A model generated the notes under the pieces. It did not search any database, was not told the DNA's origin, and was given only the letters and a program-made list of their open reading frames with translations. Of a DNA stretch of 64,000 nucleotides, positions 22,007 to 32,232 are shown piece after piece. The first letter of the stretch is position 1. Each line of letters begins with the position of its first letter. The translations under genes were made by a program, and so were the position numbers. This DNA is from Batillaria attramentaria (taxonomy: Eukaryota > Mollusca > Gastropoda > Batillariidae), in the NCBI GenBank assembly GCA_018292915.2, contig JACVVK020000321.1, forward strand, positions 52,501 through 116,500, read 5' to 3'.

Positions 22007-25000
22007 AAGTGTATTATTACATTGTCATTTCACCAGCTGTACCTAGAGGAGCGAATGCCGTGGCAGGGGTTGACGATGTTGAGGCCATCTCTACAGGTGG
22101 CCGCACTGTGTTTGGCCTTCTACGTAGGTTGTACGCGGGTCTCCGACTACAAACACCATTGGTCGGATGTGCTTGGTGGGGGCATTTTGGGAACAGTCAT
22201 TGCAATTTGCATGGTAATTTTTCTCTCTCTCTCTCTCTCTCTCTCTCCCCCTCTCTCTCGCTCGCACGCACGCATGTGGGAACACTAAGATGATTGTCTC
22301 CCCTGAGGCACAAACACAAATCTTGACCCAATACAGTAACCTCCCGATAATCAGGGAAGTACATTCCATGACTGTCAAGAGAGTCAAGAAATTTATTCAA
22401 GACCTTGATAGGTGTACATTATCCTGTCACAGACGAGACAGTAAATTCACATGCACTGGCAGGACAAGTTGTGGGTGACCATTGTAAATGTTTATAGATG
22501 CAGGGGTGCCACTTTTCCGGCTGTGGCCGGAATTCTGGCCTGGGAAAATCAGAACGTGCGGAGTTCTGGCTTACAGGGGAGCCAGTTTTCCGGCTATGGC
22601 CGGAATTCCGGCCTGGGAAAATCAGAACATGCCGAGTTCCAGCTTACAGGGGTGCCAGTTTTCCGGCTATGGCCGGAATTCCGGCCTGGGAAAATCGGAA
22701 CATGCCGAGTTCCAGCTTACAGGGGTGCCAGTTTTCCGGCTATGGCTGGAATTCCGGCCTGGGAAAATTCAGAACGTGTCGAGTTCCGGCATGTTCCGTC
22801 TTTATGGCTGCCACTCTTTCTGCTTTTTGAACCGGCTGTGAAGTGTTTTCCTGCTTTTTAAAAGGTTTTCCTGCTTTTCCGGCCCAAAAATCGCGAGTCT
22901 GTGTCTATCGCTGGACCGTTGGTCGTTTCCGATAGCACTGCGGTAAGCTGTCTTTGCGGGCCCAAGCCTGGCCGCTCCTCTGATTGGTCCAAAATGGGAA
23001 TGCGGGTTGTATTACGGTTGGTAAAGGTTTTTGTCTGCGTAGCATGTGTACGCCCCCTTTCCGGCCATTCAGATTTTGAGGGTCAGTTTTCCAGCTTTTT
23101 GTCACTCAGAAAGTGGCACCCCTGTAGATGTATGCAGAATGCTTCTTGTGTTATATTTATAAAACTTGCTGTTCTGTACTGACTGCTGTTCTGTACTGAC
23201 CAGATCCCCTGTTGTCTTAAAATCCTGGACTGCAGGATATTGCCCCTGTGCACCCAGTGTACTGGTTTACCAAATGACAACCCATCGAAAAGACTAGCAC
23301 AGACTAGTGCATCTACTGCACAGAAACAGCTTGGGCTCCCCAAATTCAACCATTTACTTCTTGTTTTTTTGTTGTTGTTTTTTTGGGGGTTTTTTTCCCC
23401 TCAGATCAGATTAGTAGTTTTGTTACAGGACTGGGAAGGTAGGATGGTAAAAATGCTGTCGTGCACATCATAAGCAGTGTTCCTGTAGTGCACATCATAA
23501 GCAGTGTTCCTGTAGTGCACATCATAAGCAGTGTTCCTGTAGTGCACATCATAAGCAGTGTTCCTGTAGTGCACATCATAAGCAGTGATCCTGTAGTGCA
23601 CATCATAAGCAGTGTTCCTGTAGTGCACATCATAAGCAGTGTTCCTGTAGTGCACATCATAAGCAGTGTTCCTGTAGTGCACATCATAAGCAGTGTTCCT
23701 GTAGTGCACATCATAAGCAGTGTTCCTGTAGTGCACATCATAAGCAGTGTTCCCGATTGCACATAGGTGTGCGTATTTGTACGCACAAAACTCAACCTGA
23801 CACACAAATTTGAGAATAGCGCGTCACAGGGGACGCACGTTTTTCGTCTCGCCGTGACAAACAGTATTTTTCCAGCTCTCTTCCAGATTGGCTTGAGCAC
23901 ACTGGGACAGTTTTTGTCCATTGATAATGTTCTGTTTAGTAACGTAAGCGTGTGGGTTCCTCGCCTTGCCGATTCGCTATGGCTGACACAGTACAATTCA
24001 CATACTCTCTCCTACTTGAATACTTTTGTAAACAACAACAACAGTTGGTTTTGACGTTCAAACCTTTAACCAAACGACCATGGACCCTCACAATTTACAA
24101 AAGGACCCTCAAAAATGTGGAGAGAAGGTCCCAAGGATCCTTTTATTTTCGAATCACAGGGAACACTGATAAGAAATTAGTGTATGGCTTTCCAGAATTT
24201 CCAGGTACAGTGCAGTTAGTTTTATGTCTTTTAAGTCTAACCCAAACACGCATGATGTGTGTACATGTACATGTGCTTGTGTTTAGGGTGTTGACAGGCG
24301 CATGCATCAGGAACAGATCATCGGTCTGCTATTCTAGATTGCATAAGCAAACATTAGATGTCTGTCTTTTTCCCCTCAGCCATTTTCTTGGGTTCTGCAC
24401 ACTCATCATCCTTTTAGTGGCGTTTTGAGGAGGTCATCTTCTAGAGAACCTGTGGAAAGGTCATCTTCTAGTAAACCTGTGGGAAGGTCACCTAGGGAAC
24501 CTGTGGGCAGGTCACCTTCTAGAAAACCTGTGAGAAGGTCGTCTTCTGTAAGATCTGTGGGGCCATCTTCTACAAGACCGCTGAGAAGACCGTCCCCCGA
24601 AAGATCTAAACGCAGGCCATCTTCTGAAAGATCTAATCGAAGGCCATCTCCTGAAAGATCTAATCGAAGGCCATCTCCTAAAAGTCCCCAGGGTGGACAT
24701 CGGTACATGTACATCCAGTCCAGTGTCCACTTATGCAGAGGTACTTCATGAGAACAGTTCATGCTTGCGCTCAGTTCAAAGTTTGACATGTTTTGTTGTT
24801 GTCTCGACTGACAGTGTTTGGCATGGCATGATGCAGTTGTGCAGATTCTTGTCAGATTTGTGTTCATGCTTGATGAGTTGATCTGTTGGCTGTACAGAAA
24901 TAGATTACTTGTGGTGTTGCTGATAGCTGTTTCTGTTTGAGCAAATGCATGGAAGGACAGTGGATTCATGGCCTTGCGGTGGAGTTTCGTTTGAATTCTG

Positions 25001-26061
25001 GTTAAATTTGGGAGCATGCGCTGTACTGCGCTTCTCATTTGAGTACAGCTGCATGCATTTGGAGTATAGTTACTTAGTTTGCCTGAATGTGAATGTAGGA
25101 GTTGTATGGCACAACTTTTAAACACACCTATTCTATGATAAAATGTAGTTTAGGCTTCACACTCACAAAGGACTCGTTTTTTCTTCTTCTTCTTCTCTTT
25201 TGCACACATTTCAGATTTGGCCTTCTGAGTGCATATGTATGCTTGTAATGACAAGTAGAGCTTTTTTTTTGGGGGGGGGGGGGGGGGGGCATCACTTGTC
25301 AGTGTACTGAATTCAGTGTAATTAGTCAGTTTCATCAGTGTTGTGTCTGTTCACCTTTGTAAAATATGCGTGAGTGTTGGTGAGTGATCGGAGCATTGAG
25401 TTTCACTGTAAAGAAATGTGCCCTACAAGTACCATTTATAATCATCATTATTTATTATTCAGGGCCCGCATGTAAAACTCAAGGTTAATTTAACCCATGG
25501 CTAAGGGTCTAACCCAGACAGTTTACTGGCAGGAGATTCTTCCGAACACTGACAGTATCAAGTATGAACGAGACATCGCACGAAACGCCAGCATCACGTC
25601 AATCAAATATGACATCGGCAAAATGGCGCCCGCTCCCGCTAGCCTCGGAGCCGCTAGTCTGGGTTAGACCCAGGCCAAACCGGTTTACCGAACCGTGAGG
25701 AAGTCGGACCGATTTTAACCGGAAAACCGGTAAAACCGAACACCCCTATTAAACACCATCAGAACAGCTCAAAACGATTTGCAAACCTAGATGCATTGGA
25801 AGACAGGCGTTTAGGAGAGAATAATTACTTTTTTGGTTGAACTTCAGTGTCAGTGGTTTACTGTAAGTTTGTTTGTTTTCACAGGTGATCAGTCACAAGA
25901 AAAAGGCGTTTCCAAGACACCATAAGACTACGAATGGACTAGAAATTAGCTTGCTGGAGTTACTCAACCCTGGCCAGTGCTTTGAGAATCCAGCAGCAGT
26001 GGAGAGCTGCTACACGCAAACCACCGAGTCACTTGACCCTTCTGAGTCTACCGCTCTCTGA
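17408..26061 (+). CDS. PLPP: Phospholipid phosphatase (PAP2/LPP family), complete, 7 coding exons
   Basis: Known role: integral membrane phosphatase that dephosphorylates phosphatidate, lysophosphatidate, ceramide-1-P or S1P on the outer face of the plasma membrane or in the lumen. Exons 17408-17471, 18074-18225, 19174-19367, 20880-21014, 21399-21456, 22037-22213 and 25885-26061 sum to 957 nt (318 aa plus stop). All have GT-AG borders and the frame is kept. The start GCCATGG is a good initiation context. Catalytic motifs in order: C1 KYRLGRLRP (132-140), C2 PSGH (186-189), C3 TRVSDYKHHWSD (234-245). Hydrophobic segments near 14-28, 60-80, 110-125, 190-206, 222-233 and 249-263 fit the six-pass topology. 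The first C3 residue is Thr where the family has Ser. The paralogue (PLPP1, 2 or 3) cannot be fixed by eye. An AATAAA at 26843-26848 suggests an approximately 0.8-kb 3' UTR. Confidence 0.95.
18074..18225 (+). CDS. PLPP: PLPP exon 2, residues 22-72
   Basis: Acceptor CTCTCTCCCCAG and donor GTG|GTGAGT. It encodes the luminal loop YRGFFQSDESLMHPY, equivalent to QRGVFCNDESIKYPY of PLPP1, and transmembrane segment 2. Confidence 0.94.
18415..18588 (+). pseudogene. LINE reverse-transcriptase C-terminal fragment in PLPP intron 2
   Basis: 58 codons to TAG, with SRRQHFLAYRIVDEWNTS and APSLDAFK. This matches the common C-terminal pattern of non-LTR retrotransposon ORF2 (SRR..F..RVVN.WN.LP..VV.APS...FK). 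5'-truncated; weak similarity also continues upstream to about 18330. Confidence 0.6.
19174..19367 (+). CDS. PLPP: PLPP exon 3, residues 73-136
   Basis: Acceptor CTCCATCCAG and donor GGCAG|GTTGGT; 194 nt. It encodes transmembrane segment 3 and the first half of catalytic motif C1 (KYRLG). Confidence 0.93.
19640..19960 (+). repeat. (AAT)n-headed TTTATATAGCGC dispersed repeat
   Basis: (AATAAT)n TTTATTTATATAGCGCTTAA..AAGCGCTTAGAGTAC..GGTAGGTTTTTAGATTTG..GCAGAGAATTCCAGGC. Related, diverged pieces occur at 15420-15650, 34540-34600 and 51958-52030. This is a widespread invertebrate non-coding repeat type (recollection). Confidence 0.5.
20612..20725 (+). mobile_element. tRNA-derived SINE (family 1), truncated, plus orientation
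   Basis: CCCAGTTGGGGCCAGATATTT through GTGAAAAAGGACGTTTTAAACTCCC, in the intron before PLPP exon 4. The head is missing. Confidence 0.75.
20880..21014 (+). CDS. PLPP: PLPP exon 4, residues 137-181
   Basis: Acceptor TTACAACAG and donor GCAAG|GTTAGC. It completes C1 (LRPHF) and encodes the extracellular loop with four cysteines. Confidence 0.93.
21399..21456 (+). CDS. PLPP: PLPP exon 5, residues 182-201 (PSGH)
   Basis: 58-nt exon between TATGCTTCAG and GTG|GTAAGT. It contains LSFPSGHTSIAMYCAVFF with the C2 catalytic His189. It is too short to stand out as a long ORF but is required by frame and homology. Confidence 0.93.
21760..22003 (+). repeat. Dispersed repeat ending in (ATT)n, copy 1
   Basis: GGAAATGTTCAGCCCACCAAATTT, GCTGAGCTGACCCTTCGCAC, ACGTGAGCGTGCGTGTTGGG, GGCGCTTTGAGCCGATTCA, then (ATT)n. 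An inverted copy interrupted by a SINE is at 45957-46345. Confidence 0.65.
22037..22213 (+). CDS. PLPP: PLPP exon 6, residues 202-260
   Basis: Acceptor TTTCACCAG and donor TGCATG|GTAATT; 177 nt, phase 0. It contains LYLEERMPW (human LYLQARM) and C3 TRVSDYKHHWSD with the nucleophile His241. Confidence 0.95.
22495..22800 (+). repeat. About 73-bp minisatellite, 4 units
   Basis: Unit TTTTCCGGCTATGGCCGGAA..GGCCTGGGAAAATCAGAAC..GAGTTCCAGCTTACAGGGG. It lies in the last PLPP intron and is rich in CCGG palindromes. Confidence 0.88.
23459..23757 (+). repeat. 27-bp minisatellite, 11 units
   Basis: Almost perfect GTGCACATCATAAGCAGTG plus TTCCTGTA, in the last PLPP intron. Adjacent identical units without spacers. 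Confidence 0.92.
24420..24690 (+). repeat. Degenerate 27-bp minisatellite with an RS-like reading frame
   Basis: Units like AGGTCATCTTCTAGAGAACC plus TGTGGGA grade into AGGCCATCTCCTGAAAGATC. The plus-strand frame stays open for over 100 codons (RRPSPERSN-type repeats). It is in the last PLPP intron. Confidence 0.8.
25300..25450 (+). repeat. Same 3'-end family as 9060-9200
   Basis: TTAGTCAGTTTCATCAGTGT, GTGAGTGATCGGAGCATTGA, AAATGTGCCCTACAAGTACC, then an AT-rich ATTATTATT tail. Confidence 0.6.
25462..25680. mobile_element. GGGCCCGCATG MITE fragment or relative
   Basis: Has the GGGCCCGCATGTAAAACTC end and GGTCTAACCCAGAC (25506-25519), matched by an inverted GTCTGGGTTAGACCC at 25658-25672, but a different middle. 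Confidence 0.55.
25885..26061 (+). CDS. PLPP: PLPP exon 7, residues 261-318 and stop
   Basis: Acceptor GTTTTCACAG in phase 0, stop TGA at 26059-26061. It encodes a Lys/His-rich juxtamembrane stretch and a poorly conserved cytosolic tail, as usual for the family. Assignment rests on frame, acceptor quality and absence of a competing exon. Confidence 0.78.
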   Translation: MISHKKKAFPRHHKTTNGLEISLLELLNPGQCFENPAAVESCYTQTTESLDPSESTAL

Positions 26062-26280
26062 TTCGCTTTAACGTGAGCGTGTGTGTGTGCGTCTGTATAT
26101 TATTATTATTTCCTCCACAATTTGCCAAAGTGCTAGGTGGTCACACCTGACAAGTACTAAATCTAGGCATTATTGTGATGACATTCATTGTTTTCATCAT
26201 TATTACATGTATCACTATTGATTTTGTTTTGTATCACTACTGATGTTGTTGTCAAGTCACTTGTTGTTGTTATTGTTGTT

Positions 26281-26455
26281 GTTGGGGAGCTGGGATAGCC
26301 AAAGACTATACAACATTGGACCCTCAGTGCTTGGGTCATGAGTTTGAATCCCAGCTGGGGCCAAATATTTGTGCTGGCCGCCTTCTCGTTGCCCTGTCTT
26401 TGATATCACCCTTACGTGGTGGAAAAGGATGTTAAACTTCCAAACACCCACTCAC
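26281..26455 (+). mobile_element. tRNA-derived SINE (family 1), plus orientation
   Basis: GGGGAGCTGGGATAGCC... with box B GAGTTTGAATCCCAG and tail GTGGAAAAGGATGTTAAAC. It lies in the predicted PLPP 3' UTR. A separate reversed tail fragment is at about 26505-26555. Confidence 0.82.
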
Positions 26456-26842
26456 CCGGTATTTTTGTTGTTTTTGTTGTTCTCAAAGTAACGTACATAC
26501 ATGGGTGTGTTTGGGGGGGGGGGGGGGTGTTACGTCCTTTTCCACCACATACGTTATATACTTGGGGAATTTACCACTTTCCCCACTCCGTCTTTGGATA
26601 AATTCAGACATTCCATTCCACATACAGAACTTTCCAGAATTCATGTAAACGCCATACTGTGAATTACTGGTGCATATCTGCTCTGGTACTAGTCACTGTA
26701 TCTGAAATTCTCAGCGTTTTATTCTCTTACTATAGGATTTTGTGTTTGGATGATCATGCATTTATATATACATGTGTATCAGATTCTTTGTGCAGCACCA
26801 GGTTTTACCAGCTAGCTTTATAAGTCGCAGGATCTTATATGT

Positions 26843-26848
26843 AATAAA
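26843..26848 (+). terminator. Candidate PLPP polyadenylation signal AATAAA
   Basis: First canonical AATAAA downstream of the PLPP stop, in an AT-rich stretch. It implies a 3' UTR of about 800 nt, which would contain a SINE copy and a SINE fragment. Confidence 0.45.
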
Positions 26849-27654
26849 ACACATAATGTACACAAAAATCTCGATGTAGTGGTGACATGTTGGTGTTTTT
26901 GTTGGGTTTTGTTGTTGTTGTTGTTGTTGCTGTTTTGTTTTTTATTGCCTGATATTGATGTTAGGGTTGCTTATGATATCAAGAAGATGTTTAGTGTTTG
27001 TAAAATGTCTGTCTCAAACTGGCATGTGTACTTAATTCTCCACAACTTTTCACTGTGATGCAGAAAACTTTTAGGTTTATAAATAGCTTTGTGCATCCCT
27101 GGTTGTTGAGCTTGCCTTTTCAGCATAACGCTGGTTCAGATGCCTATCTTTACAAGAAGTACTTAAAATAACAGTATGCACATTGAATGCAGGGAAAATA
27201 CATGTATACCACTTACGAAGCTCCGGGGCTGTTTAGCAAAAGAGTGATGCTCCATTGGCGCATGGAGATCGTTTTCCTAACGTATTTGTATTTTGTTTTT
27301 GCAACTTTGCAGCTTCTAATACATGTTTTAGCTATACAGCTTTCTTTGAATTATCAGCTCTTTTCCCAACTATGACTCAGAGTGTTTCTATGAATGGTCA
27401 GCCCAGTCAGCGCCTTCACTTCAAAAACTAGGGTTAGGGCAGTAATGCTGTAATGCAAGTCTTTGCGGTGTTCTGCTATTACTTGACCCAAGTGACTGGT
27501 TAAGAACCATGGTTATGCGCATTTGATGACAAGTTTTCTACAGTGTAATTGTATGCTGGAAAGCATGTTGAGGCTTTAATTGAAGGTCTGCTATCTCTAC
27601 AAAAAGCCATGGTGTGTGTGGGTTGGGTTTTTTTTTTTTTTTTTTACTCTGAGA

Positions 27655-27788
27655 ATGTGCTCTGTCACAGTTATACAGAGTTTTCGGTGTCTCTGAAACC
27701 CCGACGAAAGCAGAGCAGAGCCTGAATTCAATTCAATTCAATTCAATATAACTTTATTGTCTGTCGATGGCAGAAAATTTTCTTCTGG

Positions 27789-27863
<75 letters not shown>

Positions 27864-28195
27864 CCCTACATTAATTTATCTAGACATATAAATCCATACA
27901 TATTAAACACAGATCCTAAAGTAATGTGTGATGTCCAACTCAGTTAGCGTTTTGACACTGAGTGAGAAAGATCACAGTTGCAAGTCTTCCCGTGCAGCAC
28001 AAAACACCCACTAGCACTGTCTGTAGTGATGTGTCTCAGTGACCAAAAGCACAATGAAGTCACCGCAAACTCATACCCCGGTTTCAACATGTATAGGGTA
28101 GCACTGAAAACTCTACGCAACCGTGAGTTGACTGTGAATTTTGCACAGTGGGATAGTTTTTAAAAACACACTGTCCGTCACGTTTTGTTGATGTT
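27655..28195. repeat. Third, interrupted copy of the 0.42-kb inverted-repeat element
   Basis: TCTGTCACAGTTATACAGAGTT, then (after the nested insert) GTTTTGACACTGAGTGAGAAAG, GATGTGTCTCAGTGACCAAAAG, and GATGTTGCAGACCTCTGAAGT, in the same order as in 57377-57796. Confidence 0.7.
27724..27937. repeat. (AATTC)n repeat, copy 2, nested in another repeat
   Basis: Same sequence as 14217-14375 with a longer (CA)n run. It interrupts the 27655-28195 element between GCAGAGCCTGA and CTCAGTTAGCG, which are adjacent (with small changes) in the copy at 57377-57796. Confidence 0.75.
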
Positions 28196-28293
28196 GCAGA
28201 CCTCTGAAGTGTGTGAGTACATGGTGTGTGTGTGTGCCTGTGTCTGTGTTTTCAGAAGACTTTGTGTATGGGCAATCATTTTAGATATATATA

Positions 28294-28389
28294 TTTCCTG
28301 ATAAATATCTGCTTACCTTTTCTACTTTACTGTTCTCAAAGTTTTCATGTGTGTTCGTAGAAAAGGCAAGCAGATATTTATCAGGAAAT
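28294..28389. other. 96-nt hairpin, 32-bp arms with one mismatch
   Basis: TTTCCTGATAAATATCTGCT... (28294-28325) pairs with 28358-28389 at 31 of 32 positions around a 31-nt loop. The dimensions resemble a pre-miRNA, but a small MITE is equally possible. Strand of any transcript is unknown. Confidence 0.6.
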
Positions 28390-28399
28390 GTACACCTCT

Positions 28400-29780
28400 A
28401 TATGCACATATCTGCGAGCTATATCTTCTTTTGAAATACATTGTACATGTAGTGTTGTCCTTTCTCATTTGACTGTAAGGGAGTGAGTGGGCAATCGTCA
28501 TACAAGCCTGTCTGCATACACCTGGTACATTTTGTTGGTTTGTTTAGCAGGATCATGCCGTGTTTAGGCAAAATGGACTCTTTTGTTGTTGGTGGTGGTA
28601 ATTGGGTTTGTTTTTTTTTTTCTTTTTTGGCTTCTTTTTTTGGTTTTTTTTGTCTGTTTTTGTTTTTTATTATTCCCCAACTCGTCATCATCTCCAGTGA
28701 TATTCCTCCCATGTTGGTCATGGATGGAATCCACAGAGAGCTGGGACAATTATTATTATTATGCATGACGGTGAGAGTGACTGTTGATGATGCTATGGAG
28801 GTCCATGGGGTTTGAGGGCCGCATTCCACACTTCCTGTCATAAATATCCCGGCATTAGCAGGCCCGGGAATTACGGTACCCACGGTGCTGGCCGTGTAAT
28901 TAGCCACATCATGTACCATACTCTCCAAAATTCTGTTTGGTGATTATTGTTATTGCTATTTGCTTGTTTGTTTACTTTTACTGAATAATCAAAAGAAAAG
29001 CCTCAGTAAATTGTCATCATATACTTTTGTTAATCTTTTATGAGAAGTTTAATAAAGCTTTATTGATGGAAACAATATTTGCGCAGGACAGTGTGTGTGT
29101 GAGTGTGTGTGTGTGTACATAATATTATTTCTGAACAGTATGATGTGTGTATCAGTGCATTTGCCCTGTTTCACTTTTCTGTGTTGCACCCATCACTGAC
29201 GGAGAAGAAACATATTTGATTTGGAAATAAAAACAAACGTGACAAATGGGGAACTGAAACATACAAAACAACGAACTAGCAAATCGCCCCTAGACTATGC
29301 ATTCACTGACATGCAGGACTTCAGGTTCGTGGGAAGTATAATACCACAAAATGTCCTGACACACATTTCATCCCAGTCTGGAATCCCCTCCCAGCCTCAG
29401 CAGCCACAGCTCCCTCCTTGGCAGTATTCAAGAGGGTGCTACTCTCCCTCTTCTTCTACTCCCTTAGAGTAGAGTAGATGATGGCTAGAGCGATGCTGGT
29501 AAGGGTTTAACCCTGGAGTAACGAGACTGGTATATGCTATGATACCTGAAAACAAGTCATTTTCCCAATATTTTTTTAAAAACTGTGAGTCGTATGCACA
29601 GCACAGGTTGAATCAAGATCAAGATTGACAGCTCAACCTATGATTTCAGAATAATTTATTGTCCTGAATTATTGTCCGCTGTGGCGCAGACATGAAAAGA
29701 CATTGTGTACGGCTTAACATCTTCCACCATTGGGCGGATTACCATTTTTGGATATAAAAAAAAAAATTCTTCCCCCCAAA
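28400..29780. other. Intergenic between PLPP and the minisatellite cluster
   Basis: T-rich stretch at 28605-28675 and short (GT)n near 29090; no supported coding exon. Confidence 0.55.
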
Positions 29781-29784
29781 AAGT

Positions 29785-30130
29785 CTGTTTCCTCCTCTGA
29801 AGCACGTAGAATCACGCCAAAACGCACCAAATTGCACAGATTACAGTCTGACTCTAAAACCTTTCCTCCCAAAGAAGTGTTTTCCTCCTCTGAAGCACGT
29901 AAAATCACGCCAAAACGCACCAAACTGCACAGATTATAGTCTGATTCTAAAACCTTTCCTCCCAAAGAAGTGTGATCTTCCTCTGAAGCACGTAAAATCA
30001 CGCCAAAACGCACCAGATTGCACAAATTATAGTCTGATTCTAAAACCTTTCCTCCCAAAGAAGTGTTTCCTCCTATGAAGCACTCAGAATCACGCCAAAA
30101 TGCCACCAAACTGCACTGATTTTAGTCTAA
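29785..30130 (+). repeat. About 92-bp tandem repeat, 4 units
   Basis: TTTCCTCCTCTGAAGCACGT, AATCACGCCAAAACGCACCA, GTCTGATTCTAAAACCTTTC recur at about 29787, 29880, 29973 and 30065. Confidence 0.88.
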
Positions 30131-30585
30131 TTAAACAGAAACTATTAGGGGGAGCGTATCCCTTTGACGCTCTTAGCTTAACAGCAGACACGTGCTCGTG
30201 GCTTTGCTACTTCGTCACTATCAGGCTGGGCCGGGAATTGTCAGTTATCTGGCAATATTCAGTCAGATTTCCTATCCTTTCAGCCAAAAAAATCCAAGTT
30301 TCAGTCGTAAAAAAGAAGGAGAAAAAGGTTGCACACATAAACATGTATCATGATACACGTAATAGTATATGGGACTTCAGTTTTAAAAGCTTGCATTTCA
30401 GTACCTAGGCAGTATAAATTTAACTTCTGGGTGCCAGTAGAGGCTACTAAATGCCTTTAAAAATGAAATGCTAAAATTTGTTGTTGTTGTTTTCTGAAGT
30501 GGGGGGTTGCCTCTGTGGTCCCACAGTAGTGTGCTACTGCTGCACCCTGGCCTAGACTTCAGTCTGTTTTTCCTTCAGCAATTCC

Positions 30586-31002
30586 CCATTCTGCATTATA
30601 TGCTACACACTTTTTCCCCATTCTGCATTATATGCTACACACTTTTTCCCCATTCTGCATTATATGCTACACACTTTTTCCCCATTCTGCATTATATGCT
30701 ACACACTTTTTCCCCATTCTGCATTATATGCTACACACTTTTTCCCCATTCTGCATTATATGCTACACACTTTTTCCCCATTCTGCATTTTATGCTACAC
30801 ACTTTTTCCCCATTCTGCATTATATGCTACACACTTTTTCCCCATTCTGCATTATATGCTACACACTTTTTCCCCATTCTGCATTATATGCTACACACTT
30901 TTTCCCCATTCTGCATTATATGCTACACACTTTTTCCCCATTCTGCATTATATGCTACACACTTTTTCCCCATTCTGCATTATATGCTACACACTTTTTC
31001 CT
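30586..31002 (+). repeat. 32-bp minisatellite, 13 units
   Basis: CCCCATTCTGCATTATATGC plus TACACACTTTTT, nearly perfect. The period is not a multiple of three and the unit has no stop in any plus frame, so all three plus frames stay open. Confidence 0.93.
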
Positions 31003-31373
31003 CCTTTCGGATCATGCACCATTTGTCAGGTAAAAAAAAAAGAAAATAAAAGTGAAAATATCGAGTTAGGCGCACTCACGAGCGAAATGTTCCAAAACAT
31101 TAGCCCTTTTAAATGCTGTATGTCGGATGATGGGCCTTTAAGTTTTCCCCTTAAAGCCTGCTAGTGCGCAGTGACGGTTTGCTATTCAAACAAACTGGTC
31201 GGTTACCAGCGTATTCTGTTTATCAAATACGTATCGATCGTTCCTGCCCATGGCCAACGTCGGGGTTTAAACGTAATATTAGATTTCCATGACCCAGTAC
31301 GTAGAAACGTATTCCGGTGCTGACATGTGTAGATACTAACTTGGGCGTGGTATGATAGGTGTGGTGATGGTTG

Positions 31374-31396
31374 TGTGTGTGTGTGTGTGTGTGTGT

Positions 31397-31492
<96 letters not shown>
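31374..31492. repeat. Compound (GT)n(CTGT)n microsatellite
   Basis: (GT)n interrupted once by CA, then eight CTGT units. Confidence 0.9.
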
Positions 31493-31493
<1 letters not shown>

Positions 31494-31734
31494 CCCACCC
31501 ACACGGTAAAGCCGTAATCAGTCGTGTCAACCGCCATACTTCTTTCCAAAAGTGGAAATTTTGAGAGGGAGGTAGCTATAGGCGGACGCACGAGGAGTCT
31601 AAAAATGTTAATAATATGTTACATGTAGAACTACTGATAAGGTACGTCTGAAAGATCCTGCGTTACGAACCCACCCTAGTCTACTCCATAATTTGCATCT
31701 ATTCCTAGACTTGTACATGTATTTTTGGTTGCAG

Positions 31735-31830
31735 CACAGCCTCAGTGGTGCGGCCAGGTCTTCTGTACTCTTGAATGAAGTCAGATACTGCTCTGGTCGT
31801 CCTTGCTGAGGCAGAGTGAGGCCAGGGGAG
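31735..31830 (+). other. Candidate non-coding 5' exon A of a small gene
   Basis: Flanked by TTTTTGGTTGCAG and GGGGAG|GTAAGT, both strong splice sites. All three frames contain stops and the exon holds a single ATG starting a 14-codon upstream ORF, so it would be untranslated leader or lncRNA. Confidence 0.4.
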
Positions 31831-32232
31831 GTAAGTATGCGACACGAGTGCCTTCCCTTCTGTCAACTTCTAGTTTTAGTTGTTGATGTGATGTTCAGTG
31901 TTTGTCTTCTTGAAAAAAAAAAAGAAAAAAAAAAAAAGGGTCCGGTCGGCAAGAAAGAGTGGTCGCCCGGGGAATCAGACCCCCCCCCCCCCTTTATGTT
32001 TGAAGACACTTGTGTAACCATGGACGGTTCTTCCAGAACGGCCGAAACCCGACCACCTGAAGACAAATAACTTATATAAGTTTCTCAGCACACATGTTCC
32101 GGCAGCTACTCACAGGTAAGTCGAGGTGAACGCTCTCTAAAATTACCGACAAAGGTCCTGCAAAACTGGAGACACAAGTCTGCAAACACATAAAGCGAAT
32201 TCTTCTCTGCAGTGAGATTTTCTTTTTCTCAG

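Noticed and set aside
23459..23757. CRISPR-like regular repeats
   Set aside because: Units abut with no unique spacers, and the genome is eukaryotic.
23406..23996. Long minus-strand frame of LLMMCTTGT repeats
   Set aside because: Artefact of the 27-bp minisatellite, inside the PLPP intron.
28419..28928. 169-codon minus-strand frame
   Set aside because: Contains low-complexity Lys/Gln runs from an A-rich tract; no domain or splice support.
30507..31164. Long overlapping frames in three phases
   Set aside because: They are produced by the 32-bp tandem array, whose unit has no plus-strand stop; no start, splice or domain evidence.
32073..32080. TATATAAG as a TATA box
   Set aside because: It is immediately followed by TTTCTCAG and a short stretch ending in GTAAGT, leaving no sensible first exon; kept only as a possible mini-exon acceptor region.
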